Shown: positions 1-9,486 of the stretch, in pieces
How positions within the stretch are numbered: the first letter of the stretch is position 1
Layout of the letters: each line of letters starts with the position of its first letter
NCBI GenBank assembly: GCA_017415945.1
Contig: JAFQDR010000086.1
Span: 1-13,938, forward strand
DNA from: Oscillospiraceae bacterium
GTDB taxonomy: Bacteria; Bacillota_A; Clostridia; Oscillospirales; Oscillospiraceae
DNA: 13,938 bases
Reading direction: 5' to 3'
The notes under the pieces: generated by a model
Told to the model about the DNA's origin: nothing
Seen by the model: only the letters and a program-made list of their open reading frames with translations
Database searches by the model: none
Program-made: the position numbers and the translations under genes

Positions 1-1715
<1,715 letters not shown>

Positions 1716-1726
1716 TCACGGCAAAA

Positions 1727-1755
1727 AGTATATCATATCCAACACATTTTGTAAA
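1727..1755 (-). promoter_or_regulatory. Sigma-A type promoter for nifJ
   Basis: Read on the minus strand, TTTACA (1750-1755) is followed after exactly 17 bp by TATACT (1727-1732). Transcription would start near 1720, giving a leader of about 50 nt before the ATG at 1667. Both hexamers match consensus at five of six positions. Confidence 0.72.
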
Positions 1756-1880
1756 TTCATTGATTCATCTTTTTTCTAACAATTTCAGAAATTTTTTACT
1801 CTTTTTTATGCAACAACATAAAATTGTTTCTTTTGCCATTCAAACCGCCCTGATTTTTGGCGTTGTAATGCAAAAAATGC

Positions 1881-1909
1881 TTGTGTTTTTTGTGAAAATA
1901 GACTATAAT
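1881..1909 (+). promoter_or_regulatory. Sigma-A type promoter for the Gls24-fakA operon
   Basis: TTGTGT (1881-1886) is followed after 17 bp by a perfect TATAAT (1904-1909). Transcription would start near 1916, leaving a leader of about 70 nt before the ATG at 1988. Confidence 0.7.
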
Positions 1910-1987
1910 AATGGAGATTGTACTGTTATCGGTACTATTTAATTTGTAACTATTTTAAATTTCCTATATTGAAAGGAGCATCACGAT

Positions 1988-2338
1988 ATGGTGAGCATCG
2001 ACAACAATAACGGCCACATCAGCATCTCCCGAGACGTATTTTCCAACCTGGCAGGCGACGCCGCAACCAACTGCTTCGGCGTAAAGGGCATGGCAGGCAA
2101 GAACAAGGAAGGCATCTTCCAGCTGCTCAAGAGAGAATCCATGTCCAAGGGTGTCGTCGTCAAGTACGGTGAAAACAATGATCTGATCATTGAGCTGCAC
2201 ATCGCGGTGGACCAGGGCATCAACATTGCCGCTATCTGCCATGAGATCCAGGACGAAGTCAGCTACAAGGTCGAAAAGGCTACCGGGATTTCCGTCAGCC
2301 GCGTGGACATCTATGTTGACACCATGATGCTCGGTTAA
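1988..2338 (+). CDS. Asp23/Gls24 family envelope stress response protein (YloU-like)
   Basis: Small cytoplasmic protein of 116 residues in the Asp23/Gls24 (DUF322) family. In other Firmicutes, members are linked to alkaline and cell-envelope stress and lie next to the membrane; the biochemical role is not settled. The whole length fits the family: a beta-rich start (GHISISRDVFSNLAGDAA, residues 9-26), the central ELHIAVDQGINI strand-turn (69-80) and the final alpha/beta part with VSRVDIYVD (102-110). No signal peptide or membrane helix is present. AAAGGAG (1972-1978) precedes the ATG by 9 nt. It lies 17 bp upstream of fakA, the same order as yloU-yloV in Bacillus subtilis, and the two are almost surely co-transcribed from the promoter at 1881-1909. 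I do not see the rpmB gene that often sits nearby in other Firmicutes. Confidence 0.9.
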   Translation: MVSIDNNNGHISISRDVFSNLAGDAATNCFGVKGMAGKNKEGIFQLLKRESMSKGVVVKYGENNDLIIELHIAVDQGINIAAICHEIQDEVSYKVEKATGISVSRVDIYVDTMMLG

Positions 2339-2355
2339 TCGGAGGACAAGCAGAT

Positions 2356-4020
2356 ATGACAGAAATGATCAACGGTCAGTCCTATAAGAATATGGTGCTG
2401 TGTGCCCATGCATCCCTGACCGCACACAAACAGCAGCTCAACGATATGAACGTGTTCCCCGTTCCCGACGGTGACACCGGCACCAACATGGCAATGACCA
2501 TGACCAATGCCATCAATGAATTGAATAAGAAGAACCCCCAGAGCCTGAGCGATGTGGCAAACACCGTTGCATCCGGTATGCTCCGCGGCGCACGCGGCAA
2601 CTCCGGCGTTATCCTGTCTCTGCTGTTCCGCGGTCTGTCCAAGAAGCTGAAGGGCAAGGAAACCGCCGACGCAAAGCTGTTTGCGGAAGCCATGCAGGCA
2701 GGCGTTGACGCAGCATACAAGGCAGTTATGAAGCCCAAGGAAGGCACTATCCTGACCGTTGCCCGTATGGCAGCAGCTGCAGCAACCGAATTTGCAGCAA
2801 ACGGCGCGGATCTGGAGCTGACCCTGTCTCAGGCAATCGAAGCAGGTCAGGCAGCTCTGGAAGACACGGTCAATCTGAACCCCGTACTGAAGAAGGCGGG
2901 CGTTGTGGACGCGGGCGGCTTCGGCTACATGGTCATTTTTGAGGCCATGCTGGCAAGCATGCAGGGCCGCTTTGAAATGCCCGACATCTCCGATATCGAC
3001 ATTGAGGAAGAAAGCAATCTGAACGAAAAGGCAGACTTCAACTCCTTCAATCCCGACGAGATCGAATTCGGCTACTGCACCGAATTTATCGTGGAACGTC
3101 AGACCCGGAAGGACCCCGACGACCTGCGGGCCTTCCTGAACACCATGGGCGACAGCGTTGTCTGCGTAGACGACGAAGAGATCATCAAGGCTCACGTTCA
3201 CACCAACCAGCCCGGTGTTGTTCTGACCGAAGCCCTGACCTACGGTCAGTTCGTTTCCGTAAAGATTGAAAATATGCGTCTGCAGCACTCCGAGCTGTCC
3301 GGCGGTGCGGCTCCCGCGGAAGCTCCCGCAGAGGAAGCTGAGGATTACGTAGCGGAACCAGAAAAGGAACTGGGCGTTGTAGCCGTTTGCGCAGGTGCAG
3401 GTCTGGAAGCACTGTTCAAGGAGCTTGGTGCCGATCAGGTTGTCACCGGCGGTCAGACCATGAACCCCTCCACCGAGGACATTCTGGCAGCGGTCAACCG
3501 CACCCCCGCAAGCACCGTGTTCGTGTTCCCCAACAACAAGAACATTCTCATGGCAGCCCAGCAGGCAGGTCGTCTGACCGAAAAGGAAGTCATCGTCATC
3601 CCCACCGCTTCCATCCCTCAGGGCATCACCGCTCTCATCAACTTTGACCCCAACGGTCAGGCAGCAGAGCTGGAAGAGCTGTTCAAGGAAGTCATCGAAA
3701 CTGTCCATACCGCTACCATTACTTATGCAGCCCGCGACTCCGAGTTCGATGGTCACCAGATCCACGCAGGTGAATATCTGGGCCTGTTCGACGGCGGTCT
3801 GCTGTCCAGCAACCTGAGCCTGGAGGGTCTGCTGGATTCCGTAGGCGAAAAGTTCAGCGAGTATGCCCCCGCCATCATCTCCGTATACTACGGCGAAGAC
3901 ATGAACGAGGAAGCTGCGGAAGCAGTCGCCGCACAGATCGGCGCAAAGTTCCCCGAAGCGGAAGTCATGACCGTCAACGGCGGCCAGCCCGTATACTACT
4001 ACATGATCAGCATTGAATAA
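2356..4020 (+). CDS. fakA: DAK2-domain fatty acid kinase subunit FakA (YloV)
   Basis: Cytoplasmic ATP-dependent kinase that phosphorylates fatty acids held by a FakB (DegV-family) partner, feeding acyl-phosphate into phospholipid synthesis. Its 554 residues are the usual length. The N-terminal DhaL/DAK2 domain has the metal/ATP-binding signature PVPDGDTGTNM (35-45) with Asp38 and Asp40, then RGARGNSGVILS (77-88) and GVVDAGGFGYM (182-192). The middle domain carries FGYCTEFIVE (238-247) and KAHVHTNQPG (278-287). An Ala/Glu/Pro-rich linker (about 316-336) leads to the DegV-like C-terminal domain with TGGQTMNPSTEDIL (364-377) and FPNNKNI (391-397). GGAGG (2341-2345) is 10 nt before the ATG. No fakB gene occurs in this window, so the partner must be elsewhere. 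Transcription stops at the hairpin 4026-4055. The call rests on full-length family motifs. Confidence 0.93.
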   Translation: MTEMINGQSYKNMVLCAHASLTAHKQQLNDMNVFPVPDGDTGTNMAMTMTNAINELNKKNPQSLSDVANTVASGMLRGARGNSGVILSLLFRGLSKKLKGKETADAKLFAEAMQAGVDAAYKAVMKPKEGTILTVARMAAAAATEFAANGADLELTLSQAIEAGQAALEDTVNLNPVLKKAGVVDAGGFGYMVIFEAMLASMQGRFEMPDISDIDIEEESNLNEKADFNSFNPDEIEFGYCTEFIVERQTRKDPDDLRAFLNTMGDSVVCVDDEEIIKAHVHTNQPGVVLTEALTYGQFVSVKIENMRLQHSELSGGAAPAEAPAEEAEDYVAEPEKELGVVAVCAGAGLEALFKELGADQVVTGGQTMNPSTEDILAAVNRTPASTVFVFPNNKNILMAAQQAGRLTEKEVIVIPTASIPQGITALINFDPNGQAAELEELFKEVIETVHTATITYAARDSEFDGHQIHAGEYLGLFDGGLLSSNLSLEGLLDSVGEKFSEYAPAIISVYYGEDMNEEAAEAVAAQIGAKFPEAEVMTVNGGQPVYYYMISIE

Positions 4021-4025
4021 AAATA

Positions 4026-4055
4026 GCCCGTATCCTGTGGGATACGGGCATTTTT
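4026..4055 (+). terminator. Rho-independent terminator of the Gls24-fakA operon
   Basis: GCCCGTATCC (4026-4035) pairs perfectly with GGATACGGGC (4040-4049) around a TGTG loop, followed by ATTTTT. It begins 6 bp after the fakA stop codon. Confidence 0.92.
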
Positions 4056-4066
4056 ATTCAGATAAG

Positions 4067-4208
4067 AGTGAAAAGTGAAGAGTGAAAAGAAAAAGTCAAA
4101 CCCAATTCTTGCGAATTGGGTTTGTTGTTTTAAATTTTATATACCAATTTCAATTCAGAGAATTGAAATTGACCGCTTCTTTTCACTTTTCTCTCTTCAC
4201 TCTTCACT
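4067..4208. repeat. Three-armed palindromic repeat element (MITE-like), about 142 bp
   Basis: The ends are a 23-bp inverted repeat with two mismatches: 4067-4089, built of AGTGAA/GAGTGAA units, against 4186-4208. Inside are two separate perfect 12-bp hairpins: CAAACCCAATTC (4097-4108), loop TTGC, GAATTGGGTTTG (4113-4124); and CAATTTCAATTC (4145-4156), loop AGA, GAATTGAAATTG (4160-4171). Folded, this gives a cloverleaf with a closing stem and two arms. No open frame inside resembles a protein. It lies between converging genes and covers the final three codons and stop of the minus-strand membrane gene. It has the look of a small non-autonomous repeat; a structured RNA is possible. Confidence 0.75.
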
Positions 4209-5009
4209 GAAACCATCGGTTTCCTCCGGCCATTCTGCAGTCATGGAGGTCACGATCATCCAAGCCAGATACAGCTGCATGGCGGCACCTGCCAGAAGCA
4301 TCAGCGCCAGACCCACATTGCGGCTGTCGGGCAGGGTCATCAGAGACAGATACGCCCCGCACAGCAGGCAGGTCAGGGTCACATAGGGCTTGGGGAAATC
4401 AAAGGCATAGCCCGCAAAATAAAAGGTGCCCAGAACGCTCATACAAATGGCAAAGACCTCCGCCGCATAGCTCCACACAGAGGGAACAGCCCCGTGGGTA
4501 CGGTAGCTCACCAGCAGCCAGTACACATACATCACAGCAGGCAGAGCTGCCAGAACGGTCTCCATAAAGGGCATTTTCTTTTCCCAAGCAGGCAGGGAGC
4601 TAAGCTTCACAACCCCCCACGCCGCCGCAATTGCCAGCACGCACAGGGTACGCACCATGGTGGAATACAGCTCATAGCCCGCCACCAGAAAGGCAACGCC
4701 TGCCCCTACGGTCATCAAAACCGCAATGACCTTGGCGAAGCGATTCATCCACAGAGGATTGCCCACAATGATTTTGTCCAGTGTTGTAGGTGCGTAATAG
4801 CCCTCATACCACAGACTGCGCACCACCCATGCGATCCCCAGCAGACACAGCACCGCCAAAAGGAAGGTGAGCTTGCTCCAAATACTGCCGTGGATCATCA
4901 GCCCCGTTTCGAGCTCAAATGCAGCCTGATTCTGGATCCATCTGGCAAAGGCACTGAAGGCCGCCAGCACCAGAACGATGCTGCCTATGGAAATTGCTTT
5001 TTTCTGCAT
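4197..5009 (-). CDS. Unrecognised polytopic membrane protein, about eight helices
   Basis: I do not recognise this 270-residue protein. It is strongly hydrophobic, with likely membrane helices near residues 7-25, 45-66, 92-112, 119-136, 148-168, 178-200, 209-226 and 232-256. The charged N-terminus (MQKK) should face the cytoplasm, and the acidic tail ends in EETDGFSEE. There is no transporter or enzyme signature that I can name. An ATG three codons upstream (5018) overlaps the AGGA motif (5018-5021), so I prefer the ATG at 5009, which lies 8 nt from that motif. The last three codons (Ser-Glu-Glu) and the stop fall inside the palindromic repeat 4067-4208, so the repeat probably reshaped the C-terminus. 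It is divergent from spoIID, with its own promoter at 5051-5079. Confidence 0.8.
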   Translation of the reverse strand: MQKKAISIGSIVLVLAAFSAFARWIQNQAAFELETGLMIHGSIWSKLTFLLAVLCLLGIAWVVRSLWYEGYYAPTTLDKIIVGNPLWMNRFAKVIAVLMTVGAGVAFLVAGYELYSTMVRTLCVLAIAAAWGVVKLSSLPAWEKKMPFMETVLAALPAVMYVYWLLVSYRTHGAVPSVWSYAAEVFAICMSVLGTFYFAGYAFDFPKPYVTLTCLLCGAYLSLMTLPDSRNVGLALMLLAGAAMQLYLAWMIVTSMTAEWPEETDGFSEE

Positions 5010-5050
5010 ACTTGTCATCCTGTCTCAATAAATTGGTTTCGTATCTGTAT

Positions 5051-5079
5051 ATTTTACCCCCCACACAGAAAACCGTCAA
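5051..5079 (-). promoter_or_regulatory. Sigma-A type promoter for the membrane protein gene
   Basis: On the minus strand TTGACG (5074-5079) is followed after 17 bp by TAAAAT (5051-5056). Five of six bases match consensus in each box. The spacer carries a run of six G. The start would fall near 5044, about 35 nt before the ATG at 5009. The element lies in the 94-bp gap shared with spoIID; I could not find an equally good plus-strand promoter there. Confidence 0.6.
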
Positions 5080-5103
5080 GGTTTATTTTCAAAGGAGACA
5101 TTT

Positions 5104-6081
5104 ATGAAGCATGCATTCCTGCTGTCTGTGATCGCGGTCATCCTATCCATTTTGCTGCCCATGGCACGGGCAGGCAGCATCCAACCGACCGTGCCCACCC
5201 CCTCCCCTTCTCCCGCAGCAGACAGAGACATCACCTTCACCGTCCAAGGAGAATCGGGCATCGTGACAACAGACTTGCGGAACTATCTCCCCAATGTGCT
5301 GGCAGGAGAAATGCCCGCCCTGTTTGCAGAGCAGGCATTGATGGCACAGGCCGTGGCAGCCCGCACCTATATTCTCCATCGAATGCAGCATCCATCCCCC
5401 AACCATCCCGAAGCGGATATCTGCGACGATCCCGCCTGCTGCAAGGCCTACGCTTCGGAGGCTGCACTGCGGGAAAGCTGGGGCGACAAGTACGATACCT
5501 ATTGGGCCCGCATCACCAATGCGGTGCAGAGTACAGACGGTCTGTATCTGACATACGAGGACGCCCCCATCGAGGCGGTGTTCCATTCCTCCTCCATGGG
5601 GGCGACGGAGGCCAGCGAAGCCATTTGGAACCCCCGCCCCTATTTGGTCAGCGTGGAAAGCCCCGAAACCGCGGAGGATGTGCCCAATCTGGTGACCGAG
5701 GTGGTGTTTTCTCCACAGGAGCTGCGCTCGGCCCTAACCGGCAAATTCCCCGACCTGCGCTTCACCGAGGATCCCGCCTCGTGGCTGACGGAGTCCCGGC
5801 TGACCGACAGCGGCAGAGTGGACACCCTCACCGTCTGCGGCACCCCCATCAAGGGCACCCAACTGCGCAGCGCACTGGGTCTGCGGTCATCGGCCTTCAC
5901 CGCAGATTACGCCGATAATGCCTTTACATTCACCGTCAGCGGATACGGACATGGAGTAGGCATGAGCCAGTACGGTGCGAACGTCTACGCCAAGCAGGGG
6001 TGGGGCTATGCCGACATCCTCGCCCATTACTACCCCGACACTCAGCTCACCTCCGTTACAGAGCGCAAAACCGTCAGCTGA
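5104..6081 (+). CDS. spoIID: SpoIID/LytB-domain protein, stage II sporulation protein D
   Basis: Membrane-anchored peptidoglycan lytic transglycosylase. In spore formers SpoIID acts with SpoIIM and SpoIIP during engulfment of the forespore. The 325 residues begin with an uncleaved or cleaved signal/anchor helix (about 4-20) and a short Pro/Ser-rich linker (27-38). The SpoIID domain follows: LAGEMPALFAEQALMAQAVAARTY (in pieces, 66-89) with the candidate catalytic Glu69; H101, C107 and C113, spaced 6 and 6 like the zinc-binding His and two Cys described for Clostridioides difficile SpoIID; FHSSSMGATEASEAIW (160-175); and GHGVGMSQYGA (282-292). AGGAG (5093-5097) is 6 nt before the ATG. It is alone in its transcript here. 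Its 3' end runs 40 bp into the oppositely oriented clpC. A vegetative SpoIID-like amidase enhancer is the main alternative. Confidence 0.9.
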   Translation: MKHAFLLSVIAVILSILLPMARAGSIQPTVPTPSPSPAADRDITFTVQGESGIVTTDLRNYLPNVLAGEMPALFAEQALMAQAVAARTYILHRMQHPSPNHPEADICDDPACCKAYASEAALRESWGDKYDTYWARITNAVQSTDGLYLTYEDAPIEAVFHSSSMGATEASEAIWNPRPYLVSVESPETAEDVPNLVTEVVFSPQELRSALTGKFPDLRFTEDPASWLTESRLTDSGRVDTLTVCGTPIKGTQLRSALGLRSSAFTADYADNAFTFTVSGYGHGVGMSQYGANVYAKQGWGYADILAHYYPDTQLTSVTERKTVS

Positions 6082-8498
6082 ACCTCGTCCTCGCCGTCTG
6101 CCAGCAGGGTGTCCCCCGCACGAAGCTCTCCCCGCAGCAGACGTGTAGCCGCAGGATCCTCCACCAGACTGCGCACCAGTCGCCGCAGGGGACGTGCTCC
6201 CATTTTTCCATCATAGCCACGCCGCGCCAGCAGGGCCACACAGGCATCCGTCACCTCCAAGCCAATCCCCAGAGCCCTCATCCGCTCGCCGAGGGTATCC
6301 AGCAGCATACGGGTGACCCGCTCCAAGTCCTCCACAGTCAGCTTGCGGAACACCACCGTTTCGTCAATGCGGTTGAGAAACTCGGGAGGGAATCTCTGCC
6401 GCAGCTGCGCCATGACCCGCTCCCGCATCCGCTCATTTTCCCGCTGCTCACTGCCGCGGTTTTCCGCAAAGCCAAGGGTCCCTCCCGATACGATGCTGCC
6501 TGCGCCGATGTTGGAGGTCATAACGATAACACAGTTGCGGAAATCTACCCTGCGTCCGCTGCCGTCTGTGAGCCGTCCGTCCTCCAGCACCTGCAGCAGC
6601 ACATTCCAGACCTCCTCCCCTGCCTTCTCGATCTCGTCCAGCAGCACCACGGAGTAGGGCTTGCGGCGCACGGCCTCCGTCAGCTGCCCTCCCTCCTCGT
6701 GGCCCACATAGCCGGGAGGGGAACCGATGAGTCGGGAAACCGCGTGCCGCTCTCCGTATTCCGACATATCGAACCGCAGCAAGGCCGATTCACTGCCGAA
6801 CAGCTGCTGCGCCAGTGCCCGACACAGGGCAGTTTTCCCCACCCCCGTGGGCCCCAGAAACAGGAAGCTGCCAATGGGGCGGTTGGGTTCCTTTAATCCG
6901 ATGCGCCCTCGTCTGACCGCACGGCTCACTGCCTCCACCGCCTCATCCTGCCCCGCAACGGACAGCCGCAGGGCATCCTCCATGCCCATAAGCCGTGCCG
7001 ACTCATCTCCCGACACCGACCGCACAGGCACCCCCGTCCAGTCGGACACCACCGCCGCCACATCCTCAGCGGTCACCGTCAGTCCCGTCAGCTGCCGCTG
7101 CCGTTCCCAGTCATACAGCAGTGCCTGCAATTCCGTCTGTATCCCGTCCGCTTCGTCCCGCAGTGCCGCCGCAGCCTCAAAATCCTGCTCCGCAGCAGCC
7201 TGGCCCTTTCGCACGTCCAGCTCCTCCATCCGCAGCCGCAGGGTACGGATGACCACAGGCTCCGCCGCGCCTTCCATGCGCACCCGTGCCGCCGCCTCGT
7301 CCACAAGGTCGATGGCCTTATCGGGCAGATAGCGGGCGGAAATATACCGCACGGACAGCTCCACCGCCGCTTCCAGAGCCTCGTCGGAGATCCGCAGTCC
7401 GTGGTGCACCTCGTATTTACCGCGGATCCCCCGCAGGATCTCCATGGTCTGTTGGGGACTGGGCTGCTCCACCTGCACAGGCTGGAACCGCCGCTCCAGT
7501 GCCGCATCCTTCTCGATGTATCGCCGATACTCCTCAATGGTAGTGGCACCGATGATCTGCAGCTCTCCCCGTCCCAAAGCGGGCTTGATCATGTTGGATG
7601 CATCGATGGCTCCCTCCGCACTGCCCGCACCGATCATGGTGTGGAGCTCGTCAATGAACAAAATTACGTCTCCCGCCTTGGTGACCTCCTTGAGGATCTG
7701 CTTCACCCGCTCCTCAAAGTCCCCGCGGTACTTGGTGCCTGCCACCAGTGCCGTCAGATCCAGAGACACCAGCCGCTTGCCCCGCAGACAATCGGGCACA
7801 TCTCCCTCTGCCAGGCGGGCGGCAATGCCCTCCACCACCGCAGTCTTCCCTACCCCCGGCTCACCGATGAGCGCGGGGTTGTTTTTCGTGCGGCGGGAGA
7901 GGATCTGCAGCACACGGCGGATCTCTGTTTCTCTGCCCACCACAGGGTCAATGGCTCCGCCCCGTGCCGCCTCGGTCATATCCTTGCTGTATTGGTCGAG
8001 GGTTCTGGTATCCGCTCTCCGTTGGGGCGCCTTGGCGGTCTGGGTGCTGCGGGGCCGAAACTCCCGACTGTCGAACAAGCCGATGACCTCGGTATATACC
8101 TTGTTCAAATCACCGCCCAAGGCAGTGATGACCCGTGCGCCTCCGCAGTCGGGCAGCCGCAGGATCCCCAAGAGAATATGCTCGGTGCCAACATACAGGT
8201 GACCCAACCGACGGGCATCCTCCCCGCCCCGACGAATGGCGTCCCGCGCATCGGGAGACAAGCCCAGAGCGGGTGCCTCTTGATATTTTCCACATTGGCG
8301 GCATACCTCCTCCCGCAGTCTCGGCTCCGAAAATCCGCTGTCCCGCAGGAGCTTTGCCCCCATGCTGTCCTTCTCTCCCGCCACGCCCAGCAGTAAATGC
8401 TCCGTTCCCACATGGCTGCTGCCGAATTTGATGGCTGTCAGTCGAGCCCGCTCAATGGCAGACTTGGCCTTTGCCGTAAACTGTTCCGATTGTTTCAT
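6042..8498 (-). CDS. clpC: ATP-dependent Clp protease ATP-binding subunit ClpC
   Basis: Cytoplasmic AAA+ unfoldase that feeds proteins to ClpP; 818 residues, normal for ClpC. Numbering from the ATG at 8498: paired Clp-N repeats (about 4-145), first Walker A GEPGVGKT (212-219) and Walker [10 protein letters not shown] (278-286), a middle domain (about 410-470) with a UVR-type stretch [13 protein letters not shown], second Walker A GPTGVGKT (549-556) and Walker [10 protein letters not shown] (617-625), the LGF tripeptide (675-677) where ClpP-binding loops lie, and the sensor-2 segment [13 protein letters not shown] (761-773). An ATG two codons upstream (8504) sits directly on GGAGG, so the ATG at 8498, 7 nt from it, is preferred. 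The usual Firmicutes neighbours ctsR, mcsA and mcsB are absent, and I see no CIRCE or CtsR-type repeat upstream. The 3' end overlaps spoIID by 40 bp. Confidence 0.95.
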   Translation of the reverse strand: MKQSEQFTAKAKSAIERARLTAIKFGSSHVGTEHLLLGVAGEKDSMGAKLLRDSGFSEPRLREEVCRQCGKYQEAPALGLSPDARDAIRRGGEDARRLGHLYVGTEHILLGILRLPDCGGARVITALGGDLNKVYTEVIGLFDSREFRPRSTQTAKAPQRRADTRTLDQYSKDMTEAARGGAIDPVVGRETEIRRVLQILSRRTKNNPALIGEPGVGKTAVVEGIAARLAEGDVPDCLRGKRLVSLDLTALVAGTKYRGDFEERVKQILKEVTKAGDVILFIDELHTMIGAGSAEGAIDASNMIKPALGRGELQIIGATTIEEYRRYIEKDAALERRFQPVQVEQPSPQQTMEILRGIRGKYEVHHGLRISDEALEAAVELSVRYISARYLPDKAIDLVDEAAARVRMEGAAEPVVIRTLRLRMEELDVRKGQAAAEQDFEAAAALRDEADGIQTELQALLYDWERQRQLTGLTVTAEDVAAVVSDWTGVPVRSVSGDESARLMGMEDALRLSVAGQDEAVEAVSRAVRRGRIGLKEPNRPIGSFLFLGPTGVGKTALCRALAQQLFGSESALLRFDMSEYGERHAVSRLIGSPPGYVGHEEGGQLTEAVRRKPYSVVLLDEIEKAGEEVWNVLLQVLEDGRLTDGSGRRVDFRNCVIVMTSNIGAGSIVSGGTLGFAENRGSEQRENERMRERVMAQLRQRFPPEFLNRIDETVVFRKLTVEDLERVTRMLLDTLGERMRALGIGLEVTDACVALLARRGYDGKMGARPLRRLVRSLVEDPAATRLLRGELRAGDTLLADGEDEVQLTVLRSVTEVS

Positions 8499-8575
8499 AG
8501 GCATCCCTCCGTTCCTGTTTCCTCTGATTATTACATAGTCCCGAAAATAAAATCGGCGAATACTGTCTTCCGCCG

Positions 8576-8604
8576 TGGCAATTTGCCCTCGCTTATGGTA
8601 AAAT
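8576..8604 (+). promoter_or_regulatory. Possible extended -10 promoter for trmN6-rsmI
   Basis: TGGTAAAAT at 8596-8604 is an extended -10 element. The -35 position 17 bp upstream, TGGCAA (8576-8581), is poor. If used, RNA would start near 8611 and carry a leader of about 150 nt containing both palindromes at 8626-8650 and 8716-8740 before the trmN6 ribosome-binding site. In the same 264-bp gap I could not identify a convincing clpC promoter on the minus strand. Confidence 0.42.
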
Positions 8605-8625
8605 GGTTTTGTCTGCGATGATGCT

Positions 8626-8650
8626 GTAGGGGCGAACTGCGTTCGCCCGC
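8626..8650 (+). repeat. GTAGGGGCG palindromic repeat, copy 1
   Basis: After GTAG, GGGCGAAC (8630-8637) pairs perfectly with GTTCGCCC (8641-8648) around a TGC loop. It faces copy 2, so the pair also forms a larger inverted repeat. No T tract follows, so it is unlikely to be a terminator. Confidence 0.8.
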
Positions 8651-8715
8651 ATTTTCAACTCGTATCCCAATGGTTAAATCTGTTCCATTGACGCACGATA
8701 TTGTTTTTACGCAGA

Positions 8716-8740
8716 ACGGGCGAACAATGTTCGCCCCTAC
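8716..8740 (-). repeat. GTAGGGGCG palindromic repeat, copy 2 (inverted)
   Basis: GGGCGAAC (8718-8725) pairs with GTTCGCCC (8729-8736) around AAT, followed by CTAC. This is the reverse complement of the copy 1 layout. It ends 7 bp before the AAGGAG of trmN6, and between the two copies CAATGG and CCATTG can form a weaker middle stem. Confidence 0.8.
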
Positions 8741-8762
8741 TATGCACAAGGAGTTTAAGCAA

Positions 8763-9473
8763 ATGTTCGATGAGCTGTGGCCCGGCGGGCCGAAATTCCA
8801 TCAAGCCGAATATGGATTCAAGCTGGGCACCGACTCCGTGCTTCTGGCCCACTTCACCAATCCCACCCGTGCCAAAAAGATTCTGGACTTGGGCTGCGGC
8901 GCAGGGGTGCTGACGGTGCTGACCGCATACAAGGCTCCCAAGGCACAAGTGCTGGGCATTGAGATCCAGCCGGAAAGTGCCGCTGTATGCCGTGAGAATA
9001 TGACAGCCAACGGCTTCGCCCCCGAGAACATTCTGGAAGGGGATCTGCGAGAGCATCGGAAGCTGTTCGAGGCGGGCAGCTTTGATCTGGTCATCTCCAA
9101 TCCCCCCTACTTTCCCGTAAAGGGCGGCTTCAACGCCCCCGATGACAAGCGTGCCACCGCCCGTGATGAGCGCAGCTGCACCATGGACGACCTGTGCAAG
9201 GCCGCAGGGTATCTGGTGAAATGGGGCGGCGCCTTTACCGTGGTGCATCGGCCCGAACGGCTCAGTGAGCTGCTGTGCGCACTGACCAAGTACGGTCTGG
9301 AGCCCAAGCGGCTGCGAATGGTGCAGCACAAGGCGGCCTCCGCACCCAACCTGATTTTGGTAGAGGCCCGCAGAGGCGGCAAAGCGGGACTGACCATCGA
9401 GCCCCCTTTGATTCTTGCCAAGGATGACGGTTCTGACACCGAGGAAGTAAAAAATATTTACAACAGAGAATAA
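8763..9473 (+). CDS. trmN6: tRNA1(Val) adenine-37 N6-methyltransferase-like protein (YabB/YfiC family)
   Basis: SAM-dependent methyltransferase of 236 residues in the YfiC/YabB group; E. coli TrmN6 methylates N6 of A37 in tRNA1(Val). Signatures are YGFKLGTDSVLLAHF (17-31), motif I LDLGCGAGVL (41-50), the acidic motif II end GIEIQP (65-70), and NPPY (113-116), the target-base motif of N6-adenine methyltransferases. The frame is open 31 codons further upstream, but that stretch runs through the palindromic repeat and has no ribosome-binding site. AAGGAG (8748-8753) lies 9 nt before the ATG at 8763, so I start there. The gene sits 77 bp upstream of rsmI; B. subtilis has the same pair (yabB, yabC) with the small GIY-YIG gene yazA between them, which is missing here. 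The exact tRNA substrate in this organism is inferred. Confidence 0.86.
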   Translation: MFDELWPGGPKFHQAEYGFKLGTDSVLLAHFTNPTRAKKILDLGCGAGVLTVLTAYKAPKAQVLGIEIQPESAAVCRENMTANGFAPENILEGDLREHRKLFEAGSFDLVISNPPYFPVKGGFNAPDDKRATARDERSCTMDDLCKAAGYLVKWGGAFTVVHRPERLSELLCALTKYGLEPKRLRMVQHKAASAPNLILVEARRGGKAGLTIEPPLILAKDDGSDTEEVKNIYNRE

Positions 9474-9486
9474 ATTCTCCACCCCC

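Noticed and set aside
2335..3765. Minus-strand open frame of 476 codons opposite fakA
   Set aside because: Shadow of the strongly codon-biased fakA gene; Cys- and His-rich product of the kind produced by antisense reading.
4494..5918. Plus-strand open frame of 474 codons across the membrane protein gene and spoIID
   Set aside because: It crosses the divergent promoter region and is antisense to one gene and out of frame with another; the product is His/Arg/Pro-rich nonsense.
7401..8396. Plus-strand open frames of 331 and 252 codons opposite clpC
   Set aside because: Antisense to the N-terminal and first ATPase domains of ClpC, where codon bias leaves other frames open.
8626..8740. CRISPR-like short repeats
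   Set aside because: Only a few copies, in mixed orientation and irregular spacing, each itself a palindrome; no spacers of even length and no cas genes.
8670..8762. Upstream extension of trmN6 by 31 codons
   Set aside because: The stretch runs through a non-coding palindromic repeat; the conserved family start and the AAGGAG site both support the ATG at 8763.
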